Assembly: GCA_009741485.1 (NCBI GenBank)
Contig: VKON01000114.1
Location: forward strand, 336,377 to 400,376
DNA length: 64,000 nucleotides
DNA from: Malurus cyaneus samueli
Taxonomy: Eukaryota > Chordata > Aves > Passeriformes > Maluridae
Reading direction: 5' to 3'
Shown: positions 1 to 11,898 of the stretch, piece by piece
How the letters are laid out: each line of letters opens with the position of its first letter
How positions within the stretch are numbered: the stretch's first letter is position 1
The notes under the pieces: generated by a model
Told to the model about the DNA's origin: nothing
Database searches by the model: none
Seen by the model: the letters and a program-made list of their open reading frames with translations, nothing else
Program-made: the position numbers and the translations under genes

Positions 1-722
1 CGGTGCTCCGGCACCTCCTGGTCAGCGACAAGTACCGCTTCCTCTACTGCTACGTGCCCAAGGTGGCCTGCTCCAACTGGAAGCGCATCCTAAAGGTGCT
101 GGACGGGGCGCTGGAGAGCGTGGACGTGCGGGGCAAGATGGACCACAAGAGCGACCTGGTGTTCCTGGGCGACATGAAGCCGGAGGAGATCAGCTACCGC
201 CTCAAGCACTACTACAAGTTCCTGTTCGTGCGGAACCCCATGGAGAGGCTGCTCTCGGCCTACCGCAATAAGTTCGGGGAGATCAAGGAGTACCAGCAGA
301 AGTACGGCGTGGAGATCATCCGACGCTACCGCAAGAACGCGGGGAACTCGGCGGGCGACGACGTGACCTTTTCCGAGTTCCTGCAGTACCTGCTGGACGA
401 GGATGTGGAGCGCATGAACGAGCACTGGATGCCCATCTACAACCTGTGCCAGCCCTGCGCCGTCCGCTACGACTTCATCGGCTCCTACGAGCGGCTGCAC
501 GCCGATGCCGCGCACGTCCTGGAGCACATCCAGGCGCCCTCGTCCGTGCGCTTCCCCGAGCGCCAGGCCTGGTACAAACCCGTCACGGCCGAGACGCTTC
601 ACTACCACCTGTGCAGCACCCAGCGCCGGCTGATCCGGGATCTCCTGCCCAAATACATCCTGGACTTCTCCCTCTTCGCCTACCCGCTGCCCAACGTCAC
701 CGCCGAGTTCTGCAGGCAGTGA
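1..722 (+). CDS. CHST14: Carbohydrate sulfotransferase 14 (dermatan 4-O-sulfotransferase 1), 3' part only
   Basis: The first two bases finish a split codon and the reading frame then runs open to TGA at 720-722, so the N-terminal cytosolic tail, membrane anchor and stem lie outside the window. The visible 239 residues are the Golgi-lumen catalytic domain, which moves sulfate from PAPS to the 4-O position of GalNAc next to iduronic acid in dermatan sulfate. The 5'-phosphosulfate-binding motif [11 protein letters not shown] is at about residues 18-28 of the fragment. The 3'-phosphate-binding motif [15 protein letters not shown] follows at about 77-91. The C-terminal block [17 protein letters not shown] is typical of CHST14 rather than CHST8/9/11-13. 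No intron interrupts it, as in the single-exon human gene. The codons are very GC-rich compared with the AT-rich 3'UTR. Identity rests on remembered family sequence; I am very confident of the family and confident of the orthologue, supported by CCDC32, RPUSD2, KNL1 and RAD51 downstream. Confidence 0.95.
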   Translation, partial: VLRHLLVSDKYRFLYCYVPKVACSNWKRILKVLDGALESVDVRGKMDHKSDLVFLGDMKPEEISYRLKHYYKFLFVRNPMERLLSAYRNKFGEIKEYQQKYGVEIIRRYRKNAGNSAGDDVTFSEFLQYLLDEDVERMNEHWMPIYNLCQPCAVRYDFIGSYERLHADAAHVLEHIQAPSSVRFPERQAWYKPVTAETLHYHLCSTQRRLIRDLLPKYILDFSLFAYPLPNVTAEFCRQ

Positions 723-1745
723 GCTGCTCCGGCCGGGAGCCGCTGGGAATTCTGCCTTTCTCGCACAGCCCTTGCTGCTGTGTGCAGCACACTCCTCTAT
801 GCATTATTTCCTAATTTTCTACTTTGCCAGCATTGTTTATATGAAATACTCTCTACTGCCTTTGCTATTAGGATCCTTTTTGTACTGCTCCGACTTTCCC
901 ATGTACATTCGCCGCTGGCTCGAGCACAGTAGCTTTTGTATCTCTATTTTGCTCTAAATCCTTTTTCTATGGCCCAACATAGAAAACTCCTGTAAGGAAT
1001 CAGAAATTTATATATTTTAAGCATTTTTCTTCCTTTTCTGGGTTTTGTACTAAACGTTGATTGAATTGAGATCATAACGTGGCAGTTGATGCACTAAAAC
1101 TTAGTGCTGTTAAACTGGTCCTGGGTGGGTTGTGCATGTAAGTTTAAAAAAAAAAAGTTTTTGTAAACCAGACCCCATTTATCCTTTACTTTCTCATTAT
1201 AGATGGTACTTAAATGAAGCTGGTCAGTTTTCTCTGTGTCAGTAGTACCGCTGGGTTTTATTATTATTATTATTTTTTATTATTATTTATATTTACCATT
1301 GAAATATAACTAGGGGTAGGATAATACCCATTTTTTTGAGTGACTTTGAAAGTACAACTTTTTACCTAATATCATGTATCAGATGCAATATCAAGCCATC
1401 AAATCCTGCACTTTTCTCTGAATTGAAGCAGTACAGACTTGGAATAAGGTCAAAACCCATCCTGGTCCACAGGATGGAAAACAAAAACAAATCCCATGGG
1501 CCACGTGCCAGCTGACTGCCTCATGGGTCCCTGCGTGGAAACCACTGTGCAAAACCCCTTTCTCCAGCTGTGTTTGAAACAATGGCGGTTTGGGGATGAA
1601 TTCTCCCTCCTTTAATAGCTGTGCACACACTTTTTCTAGCTCTTGTATTTAATTATGGCTCTGAAATCATAAAAGTTTGGGAGATAACACAGGATGTTCC
1701 TGGGAGGCTGTGTCCTCGTTTCTAATAAAGTTTTTCTATGAATTA
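723..1745 (+). other. CHST14: CHST14 3' untranslated region with poly(A) signal
   Basis: An AT-rich stretch without a credible ORF follows the CHST14 stop. A canonical AATAAA at 1724-1729 lies about 1 kb downstream of the stop and is followed by a T-rich stretch, so the mRNA probably ends near 1745. The exact cleavage site is inferred. Confidence 0.55.
1258..1290. repeat. (TTA)n microsatellite in the CHST14 3'UTR
   Basis: An imperfect TTA/ATT trinucleotide run is visible directly, with about ten units interrupted by T-tracts. Confidence 0.8.
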
Positions 1746-4190
1746 GCCTGTTAGTACTTTTCCTTGGGATTATTTGTCTTTGGAGAGGCCTCTGCTCCTC
1801 ATGCTGAGCCACAACACGAAGGTGTGATGAATCGGTTCCTGTTGTGATTAATTAATGTTTTAATTGCCAGAGCAGCAGCAACACATGGAGAAGGGACACA
1901 TCAGAGCCGAACACGTTACAGGACATAGGGAAATGGGATGAGAAGTAGCAAAATGGTCTCCTTATTGCTTTGGAGTTCATAGGGATGGGTTATGGAGCTG
2001 GCAGCTTCCTGAGATTCCTCTCTTCATTTTCCTTCCCACTTTTTAAGGGTTTTTCTTCAGGATTGTAACACTTTCTGAAGAAAGGGCACGGAGCTGCATC
2101 TAAGCCCACTCTTGAAGTAGCCAAGCACAGTGTGGGCTGAGGGATTTGTACCTTTGTCGAGGGGGTCATGCCTGGGTATGAGTGCAATGACTGAAACGTT
2201 CATGGATTTGAGCTCCTGGCTGTGTCCTGAATCTGCAGGCACCGATCCCAGGCAAAAAAAAAGGGTCATAAATTGGTTTTGCTGTCCTTGTGCCCTCTCT
2301 GGAATCGGCAGCGTTCCTGTCTGTTCCCAGGGGTTTTGGTGCCCGGTGAGCATGGGGGGAAGAGCTGGAGATCCATCCTGTGCTCCAGCCAAAGGCACCA
2401 ACTCCAGCCAGGAGTCGGGTTTTGTTTTGTAAAACAGATGTTGCTGGCGGAGGGTGGACTGAGCTGTAATTAAACCTGACCTCCACGTCTCCCTAACTAG
2501 GAATAAGTTGGTGAGACTTCGTTGACTTTGCTTCTGGGAACATTTCCTGCTTGTTCGCTGATTCAGTTTTTAATTAAATGTTTATTTCTCAGTAGTTTTA
2601 AAGGTTTATGCCACTTGTTTGTTTGTCTGCTGCAGCTTCTGTTCTCTGTATTAGATTTCTGTCTCTTGTCCCCTTAAACTAATTTACTGTGCACAGGATT
2701 TTGCCTTTCTCTGACTCTCTCACTGCTTTTCTGGGCATCACTGATCACCCTTTTCTCTTTAAATAAAGCAAACAGGTTCCCACATCCCTTTACCTCACCA
2801 TGAGGAGGATTTTAATGCAGGTAGAGCCTTGTAGCTTAGGCAGACGTTTGTCTGCAGGCCAGCAAAAATGAGAAATCCATCAGGTTTCCGTTATTTGGGT
2901 TTCATTTTATCTGTGGCGAAAGGTACAATTCTCCATGGCAGCTTTGGACAAGCAGAATGGAAAAAAAAAATCAGCTCCCTCTGCAGGTGTATCATTTCTT
3001 TCCTTTGTCAGGTGCTTCTCCAGGCTGGAATAAATCAGGAGATTCCAGAGCTGACAGCAGGCACTAGAAGTGAGAGGTGCAGAGCAGGGTCCAGCCATCC
3101 CCTGGAGCACAGGGAAAGGGATGATGGCTGCAGGAGCTCAGGTAGAAACAAGAAGGAAATCATGAGGTTATGAGCTGGTTTGGATCTGTTCCAGTCTGGC
3201 AGCTCCTTTTCCCACCTTTCCATCCCTACACATGCAGTTACCCTGCAGAATCAAAAGGGGATCTTCCCTCTTTTGAATTCTCCTTTAATCCTCTCACTTT
3301 AATCCTGACTTCTGCACTGAATGCCCCAAACTTCCTCACGTGAATCACCTGAGGTTTTGGCATTAGGGTTGCTTTTTCCTCACTTGCTCGCTCCAATTTT
3401 GTGCTGATAAATCCCATCCCTGATCCTGCTGTTCTCGTGTTCTCCCTGTAGATCCCCATCCAGGCAAGTGGAGACACCCCAACAGTTTAATCCCACCTTG
3501 TGACACAGAAACTTGTGATTCCCCCTGACATACCACAATGTCACTGTGCTTTAATTTCTCTTTAGTCACTTCTTCTCCTGCTGGATTTTTGGAGTTTGGA
3601 GCTGTTTTGCTATTCAGCTGGGGACCAGGGAACGAGATAGGTAAGGAACTTTTGCTGTTCCAAAAACCCCACTTCACGTGTCATCCTCACTAATTCCAGC
3701 ATTTTACCTGCAAAGCCTCGTTCCAAACCCCAAGCTGCTGGCTTTTGGCAGTGTGACTCTGCCAAGAGGTTTGGAACACGTTCCCTCTGTTCCCCAGGCT
3801 CAGCTCAGGGTGTGTGTCAGGTTCTCCTCTTCGCTATGGGTCTTCTCCTGTGGATTTTGCAGCAATAACCAACTGCCTGGCCAGGCAGTGGGGCTGAAAT
3901 AAAGGCATTAAGGCTGCCAGTCGCCACGTTGGCTGGCAGCCTTGACCCCGGATCCAGTGGGAGTGAAGCTTGGGGAAAGGCGGCGGTCGCGAGCGGTGCC
4001 AGGGATGGCTGCTCTGACGCCTGCAGACGGCGTCACACCAGCCTGGCTTCTGCTCCTCTTGGCTCCCAGCCTCCCTCCTGGCACATGAGAGTCACCATCA
4101 CCTCGGGATGTTCCTCCCCTTGCAGGCAGGATTTGGGAAGAGCCAAAAGAAAGCGTCTCCGATGGGTCCCTTGTGTGTGGAGATATTTTA
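1746..4190. other. Intergenic DNA, no gene seen
   Basis: Only short ORFs on both strands, none with a recognisable domain or consistent splice signals. The sequence is ordinary unique DNA of mixed composition. I see no RNA gene or clear repeat here. Confidence 0.5.
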
Positions 4191-4193
4191 GTA

Positions 4194-4290
4194 TTCACCG
4201 AATCCCGGAATGGTTTGGGTTGGAAGGGAGCTTAAAGACGGTCAAGTTCCAACCCCCTGCCATGGGTGGGTTTGAGAGGGTGTCAGAGCA
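4194..4290 (-). mobile_element. CR1 LINE 3'-end fragment
   Basis: The plus strand shows the reverse complement of the CR1 tail: a 'ggaatggtttgggttggaa' block, then 'ccaaccccctgccatggg'. Only the last ~100 bp of the element remain, typical of 5'-truncated CR1 copies in birds. Confidence 0.75.
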
Positions 4291-5756
4291 TCCCTGGATG
4301 AGGCTCTTGGCAGCTGTAAAGCAAGGAAAGGAGGAAGGCTGGGATGAAGAGCGCCGTGCCCAAATGCTGCCCCCACCCCACATCCCTCGGCTTTTATCGC
4401 GGCTGTTTTGCATGTGAATGAGAACTTTCCCTGCTTCCTTCTGGGGCTTGAATCGGCAAACGGGGAGTTGTTAAAAAAATCTCCAGTCTTTAGCCCCGAC
4501 AAAGGATGGTTGCCATGGAAATAATGGAAGTTGCATCGTGAGCAAAATATGTCCAGGCCCGGCGCCAGTGGGAGGGAGGAGGGAACACCTTGTGGGTCAG
4601 ACACCTTCTGCCAGGGCCCATGTGCCTCCACGTGCTGTTCCTTATCCCTGGAAGTTTTTGGGTTAAAAGAGGAGAAATCAGAAGTGTCATGATTGGATGG
4701 GAAGGGCTTGTGGGCTTCCTGCCCTTTCCCCGGTGCTGCTGCCACAGGATTCAGCAGAGCTGCCCCACATTTAGGATCCCAAAGGATGCCGGTCCAGGGT
4801 TGGGAAGCTCAGCTGCAATCCCACCTCAGGTAACAGGTAGGAGTCTCCTGCCTTGGTCATATCCAACCTCTTCTTCATGTCAGGGAATCTTCCAGGGCTG
4901 TTTTCCACTGGCCTGTAAAGCCAGACAAGGGGGCTTACTTTTCTTCTGGAAAAAAAAACTCAAAAAAACAAACTTTGTGTTTTAGTCTCCAAAAACTTCC
5001 CTTTGCAGACCCACGATTATAAACTGTGTCTTCTGTTCCTTTCAGCAAATCTGAAAGTGATTTTGAGCCAAGAAAATTGAGGAATTTGCTATATACCCCT
5101 CCAAAGTGCTAGTGGGAGCCACAGAACCCTTGCTGAGCTATGAGGGGCACTAAAATAAATCTCCATCGGGGTTTATCTGTGAGCTCCTTGGCGAGGCCTG
5201 GGATCCATACGGGAGCTGCACCTTTCAGAGGCTCTGGTGAGTGGCATTTGCTGGTGGGAGCTTGGATTGGGGAACAACGGGACATTTTGGGGCCTGAAGA
5301 CGTCCTGCTCTCCTGAAAGCACCGGGGACTTGGGAAGAAGCTCAAAGCAGCCAGTGAAATCCTGTTGGTTGCTGTTGGGGAGCATCAGGGGAGGAGGAAA
5401 ACAGGGCTGTGGGAAGCCTGAGGAAACCCCTACTGAGGCTGCCACGGTTTGAAGGAATTTTAAGGTGCCAGAGTGAGGAGTAAAGGACAGAGAGTGTGGC
5501 TGGCTGTGGCCTCAGATCTCCTGCCAGCAGCAGAGTGGAATTGAGGAGGTTCAGGCTCATTTCTGACCCGGGAAGAGGCCAAGCAGAGGGAAGCAGCAAA
5601 GGGCTGAGATTTGAAGTGTAAAAACAGAATAAAGGCATGCAGGTATCTGGATCCCCATGCTGCTCACTCATCCCACACCTCCACCCCACTTCCTGATCAT
5701 CAGCAAGTCCAAGCGGATGTTAAGCTGATGAGCGCCCAGCAAGTCTGACCTTGGGA

Positions 5757-5880
5757 AGAATCCCAGAATGATATCAGTGAGAACAGACCTTAAAAATCAT
5801 CCAGACCCATCCCCTGCCATGGGCAGGGACAATTTCCACTACACCAGGTTGCTCCAAGCCCCATCCAGAATCAAGTTGTT
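5757..5880 (-). mobile_element. CR1 LINE 3'-end fragment, diverged
   Basis: It carries the CR1 tail words 'cccctgccatgggcaggga' and 'aggttgctccaagcccc' in reverse orientation. The outer tail (5757-5800) is altered by small insertions. Confidence 0.65.
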
Positions 5881-6019
5881 CTGTGGCATCGTGGGGTTGG
5901 GGACTTTGAAGGAAGCAGCTGCTGGGGATGAGGAGCTGGGGACGCTCGGGGCGGCCACGGAAACATCTGGTTTGTGGCACAGCCCTGACAGCAGGACAGG
6001 GACGGGGCTGCTGTCGTGC

Positions 6020-6600
6020 TGAGCGCTCACAAAGAGCTCCCCGGGGCCGGGCCCGGCTCCGGCAGCGGATTGCGGTGCTGACAGGACGATGCCGCTGCAG
6101 AGGCTCCGAGTCTCCGCCGGAGCCTTCCCCGGAGCCGCTCCGCAGGAATCCGCGCTCCGCTCGCCGGCTGCAGACAATTCCTGGTGAAAAATCCCTTCCA
6201 CAAAGCCTCGCAATAGCGAGGGCGAGCCCTGCGGCGCTTCAGCGGCTCTTTGAAGAGCTGGAAGCGTCCTCCGTTGGGGGGGCTGGGACATCTGCCTGGC
6301 TGGGGGCGCTTCCCGGTGCCACGGCCCCGTCCCGGGCTGTCTCATCCCTCCCTCCCCGGCTCCGGGCTGGGATGATCCCTGTCTCTGCCGCCCCTCTGAT
6401 CTTCCAGGGCTCGGATCTGCCCGTTTGCCCGGTGTTTAACACTCCCGCAGCCCCTCCCCTTGGCTCCCAGCTCCAAACCTGCTCCGTCGGAGCATTATTA
6501 TTTTTCCGGGGGGACTGTGCCAGCTGCTCCCTCCCGTGCACACGCGGCCCCGGAGGGCTCGGCAGAGTTGCCCATCCCACGGGGACTGCTGGCAGGAAGT
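6020..6600. promoter_or_regulatory. GC/CpG-rich patch of unknown role
   Basis: CpG density rises sharply against the flanks (for example around 6040-6180 and 6310-6430). No conserved ORF, start codon context or splice chain could be tied to it. It may be an orphan CpG island or enhancer, or simply GC-rich subtelomere-like bird DNA. Confidence 0.3.
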
Positions 6601-7127
6601 AATCTGGCAGACAGCGCGTTTAGAGGAGACTAATGTCTCAGAGCCACCGAACCGTTTAATTGCCAATAAACACAGCCCACATGTAAATAATTATGGAGAG
6701 CCGGGGACTGTGTCGTCTTCGATGGAAGGAAGGAGCTGGCAGCCTGGAAACGCCCCGTGGCAAGGGGGAAAATTAAGATTTCTTGTTAATGCAGGAGGGA
6801 TGAGCATCAGTAAACCTGCCTGGATATTTCCAGGCATTCCTTCGAGCTCAGGGTGGCCCAGGAGGCGACGGTCCCTGATGGAGTGAGAAGGACCAGGCTG
6901 TGCCTTGGGGTGAGTTTGAGGGTAGATCTTGAAAATTCATCCATTTGCTTCACCGGGCTCTGTTTGCAACCCAGTGACATTATTGCAATATCTTTTTTTG
7001 CCACATTTTGGGACAAAGAGCTGCAAGGCTCCTGGTCCAGAGCTTGGGAGCTTTATCAGCATCACGCGTATGGTCAGCAACGCAGACTTTCCCTTCAGAG
7101 CCCTGAGAAAATCTGCAGGGACCCTTT

Positions 7128-7410
7128 GTCCCCCATGGCACATTCCACTATCCCAGCTTGCTCCATGCTCTGTCCAGCCTGGCCTTGGACACTTCCAGGG
7201 ATCCAGGGGCAGCCACAGCTTCTCTGGGCACTCTGTGTCAGGGCCTCAGCACCCTCACAGGGAACAATTCCTGCCCAATCTCCCATCCTGCCCTCTGCCA
7301 GTGGGAAGCCATTCCTCCTTGTCACTCCAGACCCCTGTCCAAAGTCTCTCTCCAGCTCTCCCGGAGCCCCTTTAGGCACAGGAAGGGGCTCCGAGGTCTC
7401 CCTGGAGCCG
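7128..7410 (-). mobile_element. CR1 LINE fragment lacking its extreme 3' tail
   Basis: Reverse-orientation CR1 text runs from 'ccatggcacattccactat' through 'cctggccttggacacttcc' and 'cagcaccctcacagggaac' to 'ggctccgaggtctccctgga'. The terminal ~60 bp of the CR1 tail are missing, so the copy is broken at its 3' end as well as its 5' end. Confidence 0.8.
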
Positions 7411-7830
7411 TAGGCATCCCCGCCGCCGTGTTCCACCTCCCGAGGCTGCCCTGGTTCCCTCCTGGAGCAGGAGGGTGTGACCGGGCAGAGCCCCCCGGTG
7501 CCCCCGCCGCAGGAGCCGCCTCCATCCGGCAATTTGCCTTTTCCCGGGGGGGTTTTGGATGGTTCCTATGGCAACGCGGAGCCGCTCCGCAGCGCTTCCC
7601 CGCGCGGCAATCAGCGCTCGCCTCATTTACGGAATTAGCGCCCGTCGGCCTCGTCCCAACCGGGATCTGGGATGGAGCATCGGGGGGAAGCGAGCACCCC
7701 CTGCGCGGGGGATCCGGCTGGAGCATCCCCATACCTTCTGTGCTGCCAGGGGCTGCGGGGTGACCCCATCCCCGCTGCGGGAAATGCCCGGCTTTCCCGC
7801 ATTGCTCCCGAAATGCGACATTACCGTGCA
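7411..7830. promoter_or_regulatory. GC/CpG-rich patch
   Basis: CpG-rich unique sequence directly after a CR1 copy (for example 7550-7720). I could not link it to a transcript on either strand. The long overlapping ORFs here are a by-product of high GC. Confidence 0.25.
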
Positions 7831-8307
7831 CTGAAGTGATGCTGTGAGTGTGGGGATTTTGGGGTGTCTCCCAGCCCTGCTCCATCCTTGGCACCGAACC
7901 AGAGATGTCTCTGTAGGATTTTGGGAACTGGTACAAGGCACCCCCTCCCTCATCATCACCTCGGGGAACAATGCTGAATTCCATCTGGCAAACGCCACAT
8001 TGGTTCCCGGGCGAGGGCGCGGTGACCGTGGCGGGTGACTGAAGAGTTTCTCTGCGTCTCGGATGACGGAGAAAGCAAAAGAACGAGGAGCAAACTGGGG
8101 TTTAGGGAATCTTGGTTAATTTGTTGCGGCGAGGGCTTGCTACGCTCACAGAAATTAAAGTACGAGCGCTCCAAAGCGTCTCGCAGCCACAGAGGAGGAA
8201 AAGGCACCGGGGGAATTCGGGATGAGTCGGAAGCGGGTCCGTCCATAAATCAGATGTGCTGCTTTCAATAATTCACCAGTGCTGGAAAATCCAGCAGTTC
8301 ACAGAGG

Positions 8308-8376
8308 TGACACCCATATGGCAGGGGCTGGAATTGGATGGGCTTCAAGGTACCTTCCAACCCAAACCATTCCAGG
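8308..8376 (+). mobile_element. CR1 LINE 3'-end fragment
   Basis: Sense-orientation CR1 tail: 'atggcaggggctggaattgg', then a 'ccttccaacccaaaccattc' block. About 70 bp remain. Confidence 0.7.
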
Positions 8377-8640
8377 GTCGTTGCTGTGAGCCTGAGCTGT
8401 ACCAACTTTTAGCCAAAAGATATTGCTTTTAGCCAAAAGAAGTGAAAATCAGCCCAATTTCCTCACGTACGTGGCACCTGCCTCTTTAGCTGGAGCCGAG
8501 ATTTGGGAAGAAAGAGTTGCCCATGGTTTGTACATCCCGTGGAAGCTGCTCAGAGAAACGCAAAAGATATATTAGCAAGACCTGTCAAGGACATCAGAAG
8601 CGGTGGCTTGAGTCAGAACATTGCTCTCAATAAACCAGGA

Positions 8641-8671
8641 AATAATAATAATAATAATAATAATAATAATN
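8641..8671. repeat. (AAT)n microsatellite ending in an assembly N
   Basis: Ten uninterrupted AAT units lead directly into a single undetermined base at 8671. The true allele length is unknown because the read or contig joint falls at the repeat edge. Confidence 0.9.
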
Positions 8672-8745
8672 GGTATTTTGATGACTTCAGAAGGACTATA
8701 GGGGATGTACATGTGCACCGTGGACAGCAGGACACATAGATTTGT

Positions 8746-8765
8746 ATAATAATAATAATAATAAC
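8746..8765. repeat. Short (AAT)n microsatellite
   Basis: About six AAT/ATA units, some 80 bp after the larger AAT array and of the same motif. Confidence 0.75.
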
Positions 8766-9302
8766 AGCATAAAATGAATCAACATTTTCTAAGCATTTTC
8801 CAGCTCCACAAACAAAATTTGCCCTGTGATCCTGGCTCAGTTGGAGGAGCTTCTCTGTTCCTGGCTGTTTGTCATCACTGGTGACATCCAGACAGAACAA
8901 ACACAGCGAGAGAGGGGCTAAAATCAGTGGAAAATTACCAAGCTAATTTTGTTTGCTGTGCCTGATTGGGAGACAAAGGAGGAAATTTCCAGGAGTACAC
9001 ATAGAAACAGTCTTGATCCTTGGTGTGCATTTAGAGCTGATGCTCATCTCCATTCATTCTGCAGGACAAAGGGCCTCGTCATCTGCAGCTGTGGGAGAAA
9101 CCTGGATGGAGATCAAATAATGGGAATAATACCTTGCTTGTAGGTAAGCTCCTCCAAATAATCATCTCTCGAGTGCTTTCGAAAGAACAGTGCTGTAATG
9201 AATTCTATTATCTGCCCCTTAGAGCTGTAAACACCCAAACAGTGCTTGCTGTGTCCTGGCAGATCGGAGAGCTACAGGCACCAAATCCCGGTGGAGCAGA
9301 GG

Positions 9303-9385
9303 GTCATGGAATCCTGAAATTGTTTGGGTTGGAAAAGACCTTTAAGATCATTGACTCCAACCGTTATCAACCACATTTCATGCAA
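9303..9385 (-). mobile_element. CR1 LINE 3'-end fragment
   Basis: The reverse complement of a CR1 tail: 'catggaatcctgaaattgt', 'tgggttggaaaagaccttta', 'agatcattgactccaacc'. The rest of the element is absent. Confidence 0.7.
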
Positions 9386-10059
9386 CAAGAGAGTTTGGGA
9401 AGAAGAAACGGCCTCAGGGAGAATATTGGGCTAAACTCCTGATAACTGAGGATGATGAATATCAAAATATCCCTTTATACCCACTGGTTCCTGGGAGAAA
9501 AGCTTCCAGCAGCTTCCTGAGGAAAGCTCTGCAGAATCAGCCTTCAAACATGTTTTCCTCTCTCATTTATCTAATTAATTTGCTTTCATTAAGAACGCAA
9601 ACCATGTTCTCCATTATGTATCACAGTTTCTGTGAATCACAGGCTGCAGCTCCGGGATTTCTGTGTTTATTCTCAGAAGTCACTCAGCTTTTAGCTCACC
9701 CTCCCAAAATAGTATTTTCCTTTTTCCTGCAGGTAATTTGGGGAATGAGCAAACATCTCAGCAAGGGGACCTGAGGGTGGGGATTTGCTCTCCTGGTGCT
9801 CAATAACTGCAGATTCTAGTTCAGTCTGGAAACTTGGGAGAGAAAACCTCGTCCTTTTTGTGGATCAGTTGTCCAGGATGGATATATGGATTTTTAAATG
9901 GTACTGCAAATAAATAGTTGCAGTGGTGGGGGTGAGTGTGTGGTGGAGCTGCACAGACAAAAAAGGCAAGAAGAGTAATTTAGAGTAATTTAGGGGTTTT
10001 AATAAAGAATGAGGTATTAGAGGCTGGGATGAATGAAATTAAGAGGGAAGGAATCAATA

Positions 10060-10255
10060 CTGGCAGTGACAGGACAAGGGGAAATGGCTTCAGTCAGACA
10101 GAGGGCAGGGTTAGATGGGATACTGGGAAGAAATTCTTGGCTCTGAGGGTGAGGAGGCCTTGACACAGGGTGTCCAGAGAAGCTGTGGCTGGCCCATCCC
10201 AGGAAGTATCCAAGGCCAGGTTGGACAGGGCTTGGAGCAGCCTGGTCCAGCTCTG
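10060..10255 (+). mobile_element. CR1 LINE fragment, 3'-truncated
   Basis: Sense CR1 text from 'agggcagggttagatggg' through 'agagaagctgtggctgg' to 'ggcttggagcagcctggtcc'. It stops before the normal tail, which is unusual for CR1 and implies a later deletion or rearrangement. Confidence 0.75.
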
Positions 10256-11476
10256 ATCCCAGCCTGACCCTCGAGGATTTGCCACACACCAGAGGTGCCA
10301 TCTTCCCAGGAAGAGACCGAGCTGCACGCGAGGGTTTCTGGTTTTTGTGGGATGCACATCAGCACACACACACAGCCCGAGCTCTGGAAGCCTTTATTCC
10401 AGGAAGAACAAACAGGCACCTCCTGCCCTGCTTGGCTTCTCTGGGGTGGGCAGCCCAGGCCCAGGGAAGCTGCAGGAAAATGAGGAGGGAGCTGCTCTGT
10501 GGGAATGTGACAGAGGCCACCTTCAGCACCGTGTCTGCACCCGCTGGCAGAAGCAAGAATGCTGGCCAGTGCCACGGGCAGGCTCCATACAGGGCTGAGG
10601 ACCTGGGGGGTTCAGGTCCTGTCCCTTCACAGGTCACAGAGCACGGCAGCTCATGGCGAGCCAAAGGCATGGCCACAGGTGACCAGGAGCTGCCACACCA
10701 TGGGACGTGGTGCCTGTGGGCTGTTCCCAAGGGTTTCTTCTGGGAAATCAAGAGGCAAAATCCAGATGGGCATTGGGTGCAAGGAGACGCTGCCTTCTGC
10801 ATGTGCTGCTTGCACAGAGCAGCCTGAGGGGCCACAGAGGCACCTGAGACATGGAGGAGCACTGACCAGCAAACCCACCCTGCACCCAGCTGGGATGGAG
10901 CAGCCTGGCACCGGGATCCCCACCTGCACTGCAGGATCCTGAACGTGGGCATTCAGCAACTTCCACTGCCCTGGAAGCAGAGTTTGAGACAACACTCCCA
11001 GCAAACTTGTCACTTGAGCACTTCTGAGTGCCATGAAGAGCGGCGGTGACTCAAAGGATGTGCACAGCTGCATCTGCACCTCTGGCTGCACAAACTGGGA
11101 TGCCCTGTCTGGTTATGGGGGCAGCTCCTCCAGCAGGTTGTGAAAGTCACTCCCTCCCCAAACCAGCCGCCTGCTGTCAGCGGCCACGTGCACCCATCCG
11201 CACATTTCCGAGCCCACATTGTCCCTTCACCAACAAGCCATAATTTAAAAGGATAAATGCACAGCAATTTCGTGGCTCCCCGTGCAAGCCGACCTCTTCC
11301 CGTGGCACAAAGTGCTGCCTGTTGCTTAGGAACAATCTATATCCTACACGGCCAAGACGTGCGCTCTCCAAAGAGTTTTTCACACAATGGGTGTTTGCTC
11401 AGATGCTGACACGCCTCCTGCATAAAGCGTGGGGTGAAGTCTTTGTGCTCCAAATGAAGCCCCTACTACACCCAGC
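10256..11476. other. Intergenic DNA, possibly the GPCR 3'UTR on the minus strand
   Basis: No coding gene seen. A minus-strand AATAAA (plus-strand tttatt, 10393-10398) could end the 3'UTR of the GPCR gene whose stop is at 11899. I cannot prove that the transcript reaches this far. Confidence 0.35.
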
Positions 11477-11868
11477 CATGGTTTGGGCTATAGGGGCATG
11501 TCCCAGACATGGTTTAGGATATAGGGATATGTCCCAGACATGGTTTGGGATATAGGGATCTGTCCCAGACATGGTTTGGGATATAGGGATATGTTCCAGA
11601 CATGGTTTGGGATATAGGGATACGTCCTGGCCATGGTTTGGGCTATAGGGATCTGTCCCAGACATGGTTTAGGATATAGGGATATGTCCCAGCCATGGTT
11701 TGGGATATAAGGATCTGTCCCAGAATGGTTTGGGATATCAGGGCATGTCCTGGCCATGGTTTGGGATATAGGGGCATGTCCCAGACATGGTTTGGGATAT
11801 AGGGACATGTCCCAGACATGGTTTGGGATATAGGGACATGTCCCAGACATGGTTTGGGATATGGGGCT
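11477..11868. repeat. 31-bp minisatellite, about 12.6 copies
   Basis: The unit is about catggtttgggatataggga plus atgtccca-type sequence, 31 bp long, repeated head to tail with one- or two-base differences and one shortened unit near 11725. It begins about 30 bp past the GPCR stop codon in the direction of GPCR transcription, so it probably lies in that gene's 3'UTR. Several units contain the palindromic core GGACATGTCC or GGGCATGTCC. There are no unique spacers, so it is not CRISPR-like. Confidence 0.92.
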
Positions 11869-11898
11869 ATGCAAACCCAATCCCTCAAGGCCCTCCAG

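Noticed and set aside
5928..6602. 224-codon Arg/Ala-rich open frame in a CpG-rich patch
   Set aside because: No domain, poor start context, and overlapping long frames on the other strand typical of GC-rich non-coding DNA.
11477..11868. CRISPR-like regular array
   Set aside because: The 31-bp units are contiguous with no unique spacers, and the genome is vertebrate.
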